Shown here in pieces: positions 22,324-34,932 of a stretch of 64,000 nucleotides of DNA. This DNA comes from Neopestalotiopsis rosae. Taxonomy: Eukaryota > Ascomycota > Sordariomycetes > Amphisphaeriales > Sporocadaceae. The translations under genes were made by a program, and so were the position numbers. The notes below the pieces were generated by a model. It saw nothing but the letters and a program-made list of their open reading frames with translations. It ran no database searches and was not told where the DNA came from. How positions within the stretch are numbered: position 1 is the first letter of the stretch; every line of letters begins with the position of its first letter. The DNA lies in contig JALGAS010000008.1 of the NCBI GenBank assembly GCA_023078685.1, positions 3,410,001 through 3,474,000 of the forward strand. The letters are read 5' to 3'.

Positions 22324-23689
22324 GTCGCAGGCGATCGAATTTTTCTAAAGGCAGAGAATCTTCCAGCCACGAGCCGCCTGTCAATAATTGCGACTTTACG
22401 TACCATCTCTCATGACACGGCGACAGAAATTTCACCCCCTTCAAAAAAGAGGGGTTAGGCAAATTGGCCGGTGGCAGTGCCTGGCTTACACAGGATCAAG
22501 CAAGCCACGAGGCTCTGTAAGTAGGCATGTATTCAATCAGTCGATGCATGCCTTGATTTTTGATCCAATCGTTGCCCGTGGCGAGGCAGATCTGTCCCTC
22601 TTTCACTTGCACCGGCATCTCAATCGGTCAGCACAAAACGCACCCCACTTGATAGGCATTTTGTCCACGACAATACGTAGCCTACGTCGCGGTGATCATG
22701 TTATATGCCCCCTCGGTTGCTTCTCTACCAACCATTCAGTCAAGGTCTTCGAACATGTGGTGCAGTGTTGAGTCCAGCTGAACTCGGCCGGTGTCTGCGT
22801 GCAGTAGTGCACCACCCCATCGTCTCATTTGCTCATCACATCTTTGGGGGGCTGATGGGGTCAGTTGGGGGGCTAGAGCCTACCTGATATTGCGATTGAA
22901 TAAGCTTTCAGAAGATAGATTTCATCGTCCATAATTAGGAATGTGGAAGAGCTCACAATTGACTACTTACATTAGTTCAGAAAATTTAAATAATTCAAGA
23001 TCATTCCAAGGTTGATGACAATCAACCGGAGACAGGCTTCTAGATCCAAGTTCGTCTGCGCGCCTTTGGGTTGGTTCGATAGGCTCGCACATCCGTAACC
23101 ACACTATCGCACGCAATTGCTGTATAAATCATGCTGCTTTGCATGATCCTTGACACTTGTCAAAACCCCACACTATTAGGTCCATCTCTGGAGGCACAAT
23201 TCTATAAGGCGCCGATAGATTTCTGAAGAGCTATCAAGAATACAGCTGGCGCTTATGTTTCTATATAGCTGGTACACCCCTTCATGCGGACTCTGAAAAT
23301 TTTTCATGATGCTCTCAGAATTGCAAAATTATCTGAAGGGGAGATCACACGGTGGGGGCACATCACATCCTGCATCCTGACCTGTGTACGATGTAGCCGA
23401 AATCATTTACTCATGAAGCTGCCAAGTATTTTTCACACTTGCTCATGCTGCCCAGCATGGGAATCTGAACGATTGAGGGAGGCTGCTGGAGGCCATTATG
23501 AAACGTGTATATTTGCCTGGAGACTATTGGACCTACCGCGTGTTCCGTGGTATTCGACTTGCAGAGGCCTCATTTGTTGATTGGTTCTCTATGCAGCTCA
23601 GACTTCGCTTGCCAGCACTGCCGGCGCAGGGCCTGCGTTTCAAAAACGTTCACTCAATTGCCTGGCTATCTAGGTAGGCACCAGCACAA
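22324..23689. other. Divergent intergenic region, STAND gene and zinc-finger gene
   Basis: About 1.37 kb between two divergent starts. Only short, non-homologous open frames are present, and no promoter motif was recognised. Confidence 0.4.
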
Positions 23690-24559
23690 ATGGCCTTAAC
23701 CACACCTCAGAGCTTAGCCGACCACGAAAAAGCAGACAGATTTGTGACGAGGTAGTCGTTCAAGTATAAAGAGCACTTGTGTTCGAGCAGACAAATTTTG
23801 GCCTTGATATTTTTCTGTAGCATCCTTTCTTTCACTTCTCCTCGTTTCAGCTGCGCCAGTGGACCTGGCGCTGGTAACATTCAGCAGCAGCAACATTATG
23901 ATCATCAATTAATACATAATGCGCTCGAGCGCGAGCGTTGGGCACATCCACGTTCTTTTTGCGATTATTGCAAATCCTCTCTTTTCGACCCAAATGGCCT
24001 ATGCAGAACTTGCTACGGCCTGGACATTTCAGCAGACCCTCCCGTCCCTAGCAGCCTTCATCCTCAGGAGTCTATCGATCCAAGACTGCTGTCAATATCA
24101 GATGTTGGCTTGCTGAGCGATATTCCAAACAATCTACCGGGAAGGTCTGATGATGTTCTTAATTCGCACTTGTCATCTGATCTGCATGTTACACCCGACA
24201 ATCTTCGCGACAATGTACGCTTTTGTTGCACCAAGGGTTGTAATACAGCTTTCACATCGGACAAGGACCTCAAGAGACACTACAGATCCAATATACACAG
24301 CTCACCGTCTGAGACAGGCACAAAGTTTCGATGCGCCTGCACTTACTCCTCGGCCCGCCGCGACAACTTCAAGAAACATTTTTCATCTTGCAAACTTCCC
24401 GAGAAATGTTCTTTTCAATGCGACAAGGGCCATCATTTTTCGACGGCTACGGATATGAGTCAACATTTAGAGTCTTGTAAACCTCACAAGGGTCGACCCC
24501 CGAAAACGAGTCAATTTATGGAAGACTTGACAAAAGCAAACTTCGACTTACGGAACTGA
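23690..24559 (+). CDS. Small multi-zinc-finger protein
   Basis: The long frame ending at 24559 has no usable ATG, so I propose a first exon 23690-23751 joined by a 99-nt intron (23752-23850, ending CGTTTCAG) to 23851-24559. The frame is kept, giving 771 nt, or 256 residues. Visible metal sites are a zinc-ribbon-like CDYC...CRTC (C58, C61, C72, C75), a C2H2 finger (C147, C151, H164, H170) and two C2HC-like repeats (C182/C184...H197...C201 and C207, C211, H226, C230). The C-terminus is basic. It is probably a nuclear nucleic-acid binding protein. The first exon is a prediction; the second is well supported. I do not recognise a named family. Confidence 0.6.
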
Positions 24560-26047
24560 CGTGGTGCTTCCGAGAACGTCAGAATCAGCCGCTGGTATCA
24601 AACATACCATGATCAACGTTGCCTGTCCAACGTTCCCTCAGGATGGCATGAGTTTGGCTATGGGGGCCGTTACCAACCTTAACACTCATGCCATTTCCTC
24701 TGAGGCAGGTTGAGCATTGCGCAGCGATGATCATATCACTTGAGGTTTGCCCGAGCACAATCACCATCTTTCGCATCAAGCAACAAGCCCGATTTCCAAC
24801 AATCGAACCAGCAATTTATGGTTACGATGATCAAAGCATACATGGTTAACGGAATTTTAGACACCCCCGTATGGTACCATATTAGCAGAGCTTGTCATCT
24901 CATTCAGAACAACATACATCTGATTCACTTACGCCTCCAATCCCCTGCTAACGCCGTCATCTAGAAAGTCCTCCAAGTCGACTTATCTCCCTCACTCAAC
25001 TCGAGCCATCTACTGCTCGTGCTTGTGGTGTTGCAACAACACATGACGGTACCAGCCTGGAACCATTTCCTATGTGATGAAGGACATTAACTTAGGGTGG
25101 TTTTTTTTGTCAGCTGCACGTAAGAGAGCCGAGCTTCGCCTCGTCACGATTCAATCTGGGGGCGGCTTATTGCAGTGCCATCCAAGGCGGTCGGACTGGC
25201 AAGCAGGAAATTGACTGATAGCATAGTATACAGAATGTACATATATTAATCCTAATTCCTATTATGTGTTTATTCGTTCTCAAGTACAACTACGTAACTT
25301 TCTCATGATCTCCTGCATTAGTGTAAACACCTCAATGAAAAGAGTGACATGGCCTCTCTTATAAGATGAACATCTTACTCCATGGCGCGATGTATCGACA
25401 TGAGGTATACAATCGAAAAATGCCACAGCACCTTTCTTGAGGCTATCCAAAAAAATCGAGACTCCAGTAAACACAAAATCTGCCTACCTTTCATTTCGGC
25501 TCTGAATTGATGTCTTGAGAGCTTTTTTTCGGGATGGCAACATCAAATTTTTCGATCATTGCCCTGAACCGCTGATCGTCTAAGCGCTCAGCTATAGCAT
25601 TGCTTTTTTTCTCTGGCGACTCGATGACAGGGGCCTTGAAAAGTGACCAATCAGGCATAATGGCCTCAGCCCTCCAACTTCTTTGGACATAGTGTGGAAT
25701 CAGTGGCTACCTGAGCTGCACCACTGCAAATGTGTGCCGAAGAAGGAGCTCCACACACCGAGTGGGAAGGCATTTTTGCTTTCACCACGTCAGTTCCGCA
25801 AAGACAAGCTCGACTATTTCTTGCATGCTAGTTTGATTGTACCTATATATTTCTTTTATACCTATACAAACACAAGTAAAATTCGTAGCACTGTCTTGCA
25901 TCATAAATTCGTACCCCCGTGGACTGTAACCAGGCGCAAAAAGCTGCGACCTGTTCTGTCCAAGTCAAATGGTATCAATACTTGCCCGAAAATCAAACCA
26001 AACGCCTTATGCAAGCCCAACTACCCGAAATCCCCGCTGCATGTTGC
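24560..26047. other. Intergenic between zinc-finger gene and lipase 3' end
   Basis: About 1.5 kb without a credible gene. It includes an 11-bp perfect inverted repeat (24643-24653 and 24684-24694), noted separately. Confidence 0.4.
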
Positions 26048-27976
26048 TTACGACAGCCATCGCCTGGCAGTCACCGCGTTAACTGCCAATGTCTCGATAC
26101 GCCCAGCGTACAGCTTCATGACATGACAAACCGGGTCACCCCAGACGACGTTTCTGAGCTGCTCGTCGCTGGCGACCTGGGCCAACACGCCCTCGTTCAG
26201 TCGTTCCTCCACCGTCTTCTTGCTCTTGAGCTTGGCCTTTGGGTCTCCCGAGCGGAGAATCACAATGCGCCCGGCGTTGCTGAGAGTGCTCGGGGGTAAT
26301 TGCCATACGGGCTTTGGTGCCTTTGTCTGAGGTGGTTTAACTGCATTCTTTGACGACTTCTTGGGCGTCGGGGTGGTCTTGGACTTTTTGTCCTTTGACT
26401 TGGAGTTCTTCGCCAACTTTTCGCTTGCAGGTGGCGGGCCGAGTAGCTTGCCGTCTGATTTGGCCAGAGTCTGGATTGGCGCGGGACTGGCAAAAAGCTC
26501 GAGCAGACTCTTGACGTATGCCTTGTCTGCTCGGGCCACGGGATCTCCCTCATTGATAAAACTGATGAACAAGGACTTTCTGAGTTCGAAACGGTCAGGT
26601 TTCTGTAGAGGTAAGCGCGACACAGGTGGAGTGCCAAAGGTTATGCAATGGACTCGCTTGAAGCAGCCGGTCAGAAAATTGAGCTCAGACGAGGCTGCTT
26701 TGGAGGTCGAGAGCATATGCGAGTAGAGCAAGGATGCAACGGCGCCGCCAGCCGAGTGACCAGTAATCAGTAGAGAGTACGAGGAGCGGTCTGGATTTTC
26801 TTCCAATAGCTGACGGAGTCTTGCCGCGACAGGCTTGATCATCTTTCGTGCTGCCGAAAGGAATCCTGCATGGCAAAAGTTGCTAGTGTCATCCTATAAA
26901 ACTGATAAGTATCTATCTTATAGTGGGTGCGTGGCATGACTTACTAGAAAGCCTGTCGGAGCTGTTGGTGCTGTGTTCAGATTGACAGCCCAGTCCATAA
27001 AAGTCGCTGTACCGCGTATGGCAAAGACAATGGTATGCATGTGGTCCATGGGGACAGACTTGATGCACATGGCTTTTGTCCCCGTTCGCCAGTCTGCATC
27101 AACATAGGCATCACGCTCTGAGCCACGAGGGTTCTCGTAGACACGTTCAGAATATTGAGAAGCCAGGCAAATCAGTGGCCATGTCGGGATGTAGCTGTTG
27201 ACTGTTAGTGATAAGTGCAAAAACATCAGCTGCTGACTCATGACTTACAGTCGCAATGGAGGTAGGTTGTCAGGCAGCCGAGAGTTGGCGTATAAATCAA
27301 CTTTCGCGAAGTAACCACCTTGAGCAAGTGAGGATACGACTGCAGTGGTTTGTCCTTTAGGTGTCGTATCTTTTTTGCCCTTTTTCTTGGTCCGGCTCTT
27401 GTCGCCCGCCGTTGTCGGAGGACTGACCGTGCTAGACACTTGAGAAGGAGTTGACTGATACTGAAACAAGTCTCCTTCATGTCCAGAGAAACGTTCACAG
27501 TCAATCGAAGTCATGACTTCATTGAATTTGGTCTGTATTTGATCATACAGTGCGGCGGTTTGGTTGAGCAACTGGGAGGCGTGGCAGTGCCATCTTGGCA
27601 AACCATCGTCGATTACCTGATGCACGACATCATATGGCACAATCTTGTTGGCCAGATCCACCATGGACCCAAGATTGTGTTTACCAAGATGAGTTAATGA
27701 GCATGTTGACGGAGCCGAATAAGGAGGTACAGGGCCAAGATAGTAGTGTTGGTTTACAATAATGGGACGATAGGGCTGCTGCTGCGGCTCTAGATATGGC
27801 GGAGGTTGAACTGCATACTGGATTTGAGCTTGAGGGTGAGAGGGAGGCGGCGCTTGTGACTCCTGAGGCCGAGCAACCGGTGGCCGAGACGGTTCAATTG
27901 GATAACCTAGATGATCAACCTTGACTGTGGGCGAAGATGGCGGTTGTTGACGCTTTCTGGATGCGAAGAACCCCAT
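26048..27976 (-). CDS. Class 3 lipase-like alpha/beta hydrolase with long low-complexity segments
   Basis: Exons 27976-27249, 27194-26945 and 26893-26048, 1824 nt, or 607 residues. There is no signal peptide. The N-terminus is a Pro/Gln-rich disordered region followed by a segment with a Lys-rich patch (RTKKKGKKDTTPKG). The lipase-3 fold begins near WPLICLASQYSERVY and continues with HTIVFAIRGTATFMDWAVNL (the RGT strand typical of the family) and the nucleophile elbow LLITGHSAGG, with Ser at about 373. After FGTPPVS and FINEGDPVARAD, where the catalytic Asp is expected, comes a Lys-rich insert of about 60 residues. A possible catalytic His (DPVCHVMKLY) lies near the C-terminus. It is probably an intracellular lipase or serine esterase; substrate unknown. 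Confidence 0.82.
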
Positions 27977-30864
27977 GGCGAGACCTCAGCTGAACCATGC
28001 ATATGGAAGCGCTGGGGACGATGGGGGAATTTTGCGGGATCAGTAGTATGTTATGTAAATGAATAGTGTCTCAGAAGGCAGGAAAAGAAAGGATGTAATA
28101 CGACACACGGCACGGAGTTAAAGAAGCACGACAGATGTGTAATGTTACAAAAACCGAAAAAGCGGCTACTGTACTGGCAACATCCACGAAGAAAAATGGG
28201 CGAAGCACCTCTGCCTAGCATCGTCATGGTGGTGGCCCAGATCTTAAGAGAAAAACGGGCACGCACACCACAAGGCCGACCGACGGCGAGACTCACTTCA
28301 CTGGCTTCAATGGATTCTTGCACTACTCATCGGAAGCGCTGGACCTTCTGCAGAATACTGCATAGCACAATGGGAGAGGCGGGTGTGCCTTGCCCTTTCC
28401 AGACGCGGATCCCTGAAAGGCGACGTCTACACGCTGTGATTCGCCCGTGGCCGTGCAACTGCGCCCCAATGAAGGCAATCGATTCCGCCAGGGGTCAGTC
28501 ATTGACCTGGACGACGGGTACCCTAGGTCGCCCAGGGACGAACCACGGCCAGAATACAAATGGGGCTTCACGATGCATGCAAGGCAAGTTTATCATTTGG
28601 GAAATCGCTCGCTCAATGGTCCTCGAAGCTAGACAGCTATGAATGCAAACTACTGCAATGCTTGTGTGTAACCGAGAAGCCCCATTATGGTATAGGCCAC
28701 ACTGTCAACCACTTTGATTCTACCTCTAAAGCCTATCTTGGAGGCTAGTTGCTGGTAGCTGCAGCTGCGTCCCGCCGCGCTTATACACACCAGTGCGGGG
28801 TTGGTGAGTTGTAAGACAGTTTCATGCAGATTTATATATCCCATGCAGCTCTTTTGTGCCAGAGATATGAGACATGATATCGTCAACTATCGGAGCATGA
28901 TTTGCGACCGCGATTGCTCCTTATGTGAAAAGTTCATGTCAATTTTGGTTCCGTACCTAGTTAGATATCTTACGGGCTCCAGGGAATATGACCACTATAA
29001 CCTCCAGTCTACTCACTAAAATTAGCTGGATTCTAATACCTAAGCACTACTGCAGGACCTCCCGCGGTTGGGTTGTTGTAGTGTAGAATACATTTGATCA
29101 TGGCTACCGCGCTCCTCAAAACCAGTTTCAAGCCTAGATGCGACGACTCACACGAGCCAGAATCACCATGACCACATATACAAAGAAGCTAAACTGAACA
29201 TCCACGACCGGTCCATGCCAGTAGGAATTACTATCTCGTAATCATAAAATGGGATAACCGATTCATCACGAGCTTTGACGTCAAGGCCGCTTCTTATTCG
29301 ATGAACGGCCTCCAAATGTGTCTAAAATCGTCGAGTGTATTCGACCAAGCCTGGAGTCTTAGTACCTAATCAAGAAGTCTGAAGCGATCTAGACACGAGT
29401 GGTCGCGGAAGTGACGGGGATGTAGTCCGTCCCAGAAATCGAGCACGAAAGATTAAGTCGCGTGCTCGACATTGCTTCATGATAGCTCATGTTCTGGCAT
29501 GCAGAGTGCTTCGAGATCCACACATCCGGTCCCGAAATTGAGAGAAGAAAGTCGAGAGTAAACAGCGTCACCGGTGGGTATCACTGGTCTTGGGCGACTG
29601 AAGAGCCACCAACTATACAAAATGTCTAAGCTGTCATGAAAGCGATATCATACATGTTGTACTTCAACTGCCTCATAGTTTTCTCGGTCACTCACTTGTC
29701 CGTATACAGTATCCTAGGCGCCGTTCAAGCGGTTTGATTCTAGTCCTCGTCTTGTAAAGTCGGGGTACTTGATTGACAAAAGCTCACTCATGTATGAATC
29801 GCGATTATGCCACACCGGCTTATAGCTCCGATCATCTCATGCTGCAAGTAATCGACCAACTGTTCGGGACCGAGAGGAGTTGCCGATCATTGTGATGTTG
29901 ACAAAAGAAACAAGCCGCAGTGTCTATTGTGTTTATATTGTGACAATAGCTGGGATATATAATCGCTGGAGGGCTTTGGGAGGGTCGGATACGGAAGGTA
30001 TCGGCAGTTTTGTTAACGTATTCCAGGTCCTGCACCGTTACAATTGAGTCGGCGGCATCGCTAGATTTGACGGCACATATCGATAAGACTGCCCTAGACC
30101 CATTGTACCTCACAAAGACAGCCTGCACATGTTGACACATTAGGCGTGGTCAGTGGCGGCTCAGTTGAGAGGGACACCATCAGATGGATATTTTGACGTC
30201 AACAGTACAGCGTACGATTACTATATTCATGAAACCGGAATATGTGGGCGTTCCAAGGTTGGAAACAGGCTGTGGTGTCTTGGTGGACCATGAGATGGTC
30301 CGGGCAGGATACATGGATCGCTATCAAGGAGTTGGCAATTTCCAAATACGTGCAAAGTCTTCGAGCAATACCTCTATAGTAGATAGACACGCTTGTGAAA
30401 AGACAGGTGAGCTCGAATAATTGGAGTGAGACCATGGACTGCCACAGAGATATCACAGACAAATGCAGTGCATCAGCCTGAATAAGGTCAGAAACGTAGA
30501 TCCTATTTTTATACTCTGGTGCGAGGAGTCCAGAACCCACGCAGCATGTGACCCCTGGACTAGAGGCGACGTCCAGAGGGGACCCCTTGCCAATTGAGGG
30601 CGGGCTGTCGGCAGTTTCGCAGGGGCCACAGGCACTGGCAAAGCTGCCAATGCCCGCCAATGCCACCAAAGATTCAATGGGACACGGCGCTAGTGGATCG
30701 CCGTGTCTGTCTGCATTGAGTTCGACAGGGGGCCCGGCTAATCAATCTACGGCATGGGACGGACCTCAGACAAGCTGATTTCAATGCGAAATGGAGCTTG
30801 ACACGCTTCAGATCTGATCAGTGCCTTCTCAACAATTATCACAAGCAATGACGCCGGCGCCGTC
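27977..30864. other. 2.9-kb gene-poor stretch
   Basis: Only short open frames without recognisable domains are present. The longest, 166 codons at 28142-28642 on plus, has an unremarkable basic composition and no family motif. It contains the promoters of the lipase and of the FHIP-like gene. Confidence 0.4.
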
Positions 30865-33800
30865 ATGGACTTTGTAAGTGGCATCAGCAACTCGGAGACG
30901 CGTTCGTACGTGCCAGATACTTACTATCTATCTAGTGGTCGCGGCTCATAGCACATACGCCCCTGGCTTCGGCCACCTCCAGCAAGGACGCTGCGAGAGA
31001 TCCAGTGCGCAGGAGGCAGCGCTTTGAAAAGGAATACAGCCAACTCTTGGTAAGGACAGACGTCAAACCATCACTGGAACCTCTGGCTTGCTAATACGAA
31101 TTCAAGCATATATGGAGAAACACGTCAAATATCGCCCGTGATGTTGACGCTGCAGAGAACCTGGAGATCCGCCTTCAGGAGTTATCCAACATCCTCGCCG
31201 ACGAGTCTCGCCGACCCCTCCCCCACCCGTGCATCACCTTCTCGGCCGTCAAACAGATTTACGTTCCCATCGCCAAGATAGCGACCACATCATACAATGA
31301 ATGGATTATTAAGGAGGCCGTTACCTTCTTCGCAACCCTGATCGAGAGCGAAGAGGAGGCTTTCGTCGAAAATGAAGCTTTCTCTGCGAGCTTGACCAAC
31401 CTTCTGATCCGCATCACAGGCGCCAACAGCATCCGATTGGGCGCCGAAACCGAAGTGAGGGTGGTGGAAATTGCCTTCAACATCACTACCAAGATCCGGC
31501 TGGAGCCACACATATTGCCGGCATGGTTCAAGTCCCACCAACACGAGCCGGGCCAGGAGGATAAACCCAAGGATCAGAGAGAGAAATTCGCTGGAAAGAC
31601 ACAGAAGCAGGACTTCCCTCTCTTTTACCTTCTCATGGACTACATTCACCACGAGGGCAAAGTGGGAGATTTCGCCCGCACTGGTCTGCTCTACATTATC
31701 GAGTCGGCCTCGAATTCGGTCGAGCTGGAACAGTGGATAGTGGAGAGTGATCTCTCGACACTGATGGCCACTGGCTTGGGCGCCCTCTACAGTCAACTGA
31801 GCCGCAAGCTGGTCATTGATCACCCTCCTCAGGACCTGCCACCAGTCCTGGCCTTGTCAGACTATCAGCATCCGTCTTCAACCTTTGAAATTGTCAGCTC
31901 CTGTTCGCCCGACTTCAAGCTACATCTCGACACTTTTCTGGCTCATCTTCTGTTCTGGCAAGATGTGCTCAACCACTGTAGATCAACGGAGGTCAAGTCA
32001 ACCCTCTTGGAGCATTTCCAAGTCATCTTCTTGCAGCAATTATTGTGAGTGCCTAATTTTACCTTTGATGAATGACCTTAACTTACAAGCTCCAGGTATC
32101 CGTCATTATTGGAGTCGTCCGACGTGGATGGTGGCTCTTCGGTTGCCGTTTTGACGTATTTGAGACGCATCTTGGAGGCCCTTGATCATCCCGATATGAT
32201 CAATCTCATCCTCCACTACCTCTTGGCTCTGCCCGATGCCGAGACTCCCAAGCCATCAAAACCAGAAGCGGCAATTAGTGCTGCTCGCAAGCGAAAATCC
32301 ATGGATCTTGCGACCATGATGGCCGCCTCTAAAATAGCATCAGAGTACACCCCGCTGCTCTTCAACCTGGTGGATCTTATTCACTCGTGCCTGAAGTCCA
32401 AGAACCAGCAGACAGTATGCGTCACGCTGCAATTGCTGGCTGTGATCCTTAAGAGGCATCACCGATACGCAATCATCACCCTGCTACACACGGAAGGTGT
32501 CCTTGGAAGCCTGAGTCAACGAACTCGCGGAGCTCACGAGCAAGAGGTCGAGTTCTTGACCGTGCTCGCTGGATCAGTCGGCGGCCAGGACAACTTTGAT
32601 GAGATCTACGATAACATTGTAAAAGATACAATGACTAGACTCGAGGCTCACCCCTGCTCTCTCAAGCTAGTGGCACCAAAAGTGTCAATCAACAACCACA
32701 AATTGCCTGCCATTCCCGACAGCTTGCCAGGCGCCCCTAGAGATGTTCCGCACCATTCATTAAGTCCCGAGGATCCACTATTGAATTCCTTGCTGGATCT
32801 TCTGGAGACATTCTTTATCAATCCCGTGGAAACAAACTTGTCCCTCACTGAGACAATTGTCGACATGGCTGTGTGCGGGTACATTACTATGGAAGGATGG
32901 CTGTTACGTTCTCCTTTGAAATACGCCTTTGGCGAGGATGACGAACTCCTCCCTGAGCCGATTCTTGACCCGACGTCGGACGGCCTTACCGAGGCACAAA
33001 AGTTGCAAGCTATTGAAAGATGCCGTCGAAGGCCGTTGTGGCAAGCCTCAAGTCTTCCACGCATTCTTAACATTCTTGAGGATTTGGCAGATCAGGTCGC
33101 TTCTTTCAAAGGCTCGATCCCACGTTTTGAAGAATTATTGCAACAGCGACGGGAAGCCTTCCAGACTGCAGACACCATTGTGCAAAATCCACTGCCAGTG
33201 CGACCAGCAACAGCGAGTGCCACACCCGTCAGTGAGCGCTCGAGTTTTGACAGATCGTCAAGGCCTACTTCTCCGGCTCGCCCCGGTGGATTGGAGAGTT
33301 TTGCACAGCGTCTCTTGTCTGACCTGACCACCCCTACTAGAAGCAGTAACAGCCGTGGCCGCAAGAACAGTCGTGCAACTACAAGTTCTGGCACACCTGG
33401 AGGGACGCCATCGTTCAAGCCTGAGCCACCACCAAAGCAGTTCCCAATGAACCACCAGAGCCCAACGAGAAGCGGACAGCAACAGGAGACCCCTATGTCA
33501 GGCGACCGACAAGGGCCAGTAGCTAGTCAGGCAGCAGCCTTTGCAGCCGTGGATCAAAGCATTCTCTTGCGAAAGGTCAAGCTCCCCTCCAAAGAAGCAG
33601 ATGTGATTGAATCTATTCCTCTCGACTTTGATAAGAAACCAACCGGTGTTGAGGAGCCCGCCGAGTCATCAGTTGGAGGAGAAGACCAAGAAACTACTCC
33701 CAAGGTTGAAGGAACTACTCCCAAGGTTGAAGGACAGCAGGGCGAGAATGAAACTGCAGATTCGACTCAGACACCGAGTGAGACAGCCACACCTGATGGG

Positions 33801-33923
33801 GAGAAAGCGGCTTCCGTGTCACATGTCCTCACAAACACCATCATCTTTCAGTCATTTATCCTCGAGCTTGCAGCGTTGGTGCAAGTCAGGGCGGGTATGT
33901 TTAGCGAAGTCCGTTTCATTTGA
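30865..33923 (+). CDS. fhipA: FHF-complex subunit, RAI16/FHIP family (FhipA-like)
   Basis: Exons 30865-30873, 30936-31049, 31107-32044 and 32096-33923, 2889 nt, or 962 residues. The first coding exon is only nine bases (Met-Asp-Phe) and joins to WSRLIAHTP, giving the MDFWSR start typical of this family. Conserved helical blocks follow, including FPLFYLLMDYIHHEGKVGDF and IFLQQLLYPSLLESSD, and the C-terminus AGMFSEVRF is also family-like. A Ser/Pro-rich disordered stretch of about 250 residues precedes the C-terminus. In Aspergillus, FhipA works with HookA and FtsA to link dynein to early endosomes. That role is assigned by family. Confidence 0.85.
33686..33735 (+). repeat. Tandem 21-nt repeat in the FHIP-like gene
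   Basis: Two adjacent in-frame copies encode T-T-P-K-V-E-G in the disordered region. Length variation here would be tolerated. Confidence 0.7.
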
Positions 33924-34389
33924 TAGATCATCTCAGTCAGGCCGCTTTCTGTTGCTTCTCACCTTCGAGTCAGGGCTTGCATGGATACCCTCGGCAGCGG
34001 TTACGTTTGTACAGATTTTCTCTCTCGTCCTTTTGTCAAAGCATAGCTGGTGAATCATCGATGGCGCTAGAGGTCTATGTCGTTTTGTCATTTCGCGACC
34101 GGGAAACGATGGCTATTTGTAGACTACCTTATTCAATCATGGTACCAATATGAACATGTGCAGACACCTTGAAATTGGCCAGTTACCTGTCTATCATGAA
34201 GTCAAAATACTGAAGTAAAAGATATGCAATTTCATTCCGTCCCAAGCTATAAATATGCTTCAATAACAATGCTGAATGCCCACAAACGCCGAACCTTAGG
34301 ATGTATGCCTTTATACCACAAAATACCAGTAAAAACCGTGACAAAGCATATGTACTCCACGCGACAGTCATTACCAAGTAAACAACCAT
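33924..34389. other. Convergent intergenic region
   Basis: The 3' flanks of the FHIP-like gene and the small acidic protein. No gene was seen. Confidence 0.4.
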
Positions 34390-34932
34390 CTAGTTGAACC
34401 CAACAATACCCTCAGCAATCCTCACACCGCGACCATTGCCAGAATCCCTCCACACGGAGACCTTGCGACCAATGATGCCCGAGCCGCCAACGCCAATCTC
34501 GAGCGGCTCCTCCAGCCTGAGCTCAATGGAACGGGTCCGAATTACGGACGGCCGCGCTGCAGAAAAGTCTAATCTGTGGAGGAGCGACATTTCCTCCTGT
34601 TCTTCCTCCTCAGAGTCTTCCGAGTCTGATGTCGTGCTACTGCTGGCGCTGCTCCTTGTCCTTAGATCGCCTGTGCTGTGGATGCCAATGACGCAGCCGC
34701 TGAGGTCGTGTACATCGCCGTCCTCGGGTGACGAGGGTGTGTAGGTTATATGTGTTGCCATATTTGATGAATATGGCGTGGATGACGAGGCGTCGTGTGG
34801 GAGTGCGTGAAAGACCATGTGGCCGGACAGGGCTTGTAGGCGTGTTGATGGTGCTGAAGAGGTCGGGGCGTTGAGGACGGCGAGGGCGCCGCCCAAGGGT
34901 TGTGATGGGCGAGGCGATTGGATGCCGCACAT
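34390..34932 (-). CDS. Uncharacterised 180-residue protein with acidic Ser-rich centre
   Basis: A single-exon frame from an ATG to TAG. It has a Ser/Pro-rich N-half, a dense acidic stretch (DSEDSEEEEQEEM), and a better ordered C-terminus (IELRLEEPLEIGVGGSGIIG then RKVSVWRDSGNGRGVRIAEG). There is no signal peptide or membrane segment, and I do not recognise a family. Codon composition and the structured end favour a real gene over chance. Confidence 0.55.
   Translation of the reverse strand: MCGIQSPRPSQPLGGALAVLNAPTSSAPSTRLQALSGHMVFHALPHDASSSTPYSSNMATHITYTPSSPEDGDVHDLSGCVIGIHSTGDLRTRSSASSSTTSDSEDSEEEEQEEMSLLHRLDFSAARPSVIRTRSIELRLEEPLEIGVGGSGIIGRKVSVWRDSGNGRGVRIAEGIVGFN

Noticed and set aside
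28142..28642. A 166-codon ATG-started frame
   Set aside because: Basic, low-information composition, no domain, no supporting introns or context.
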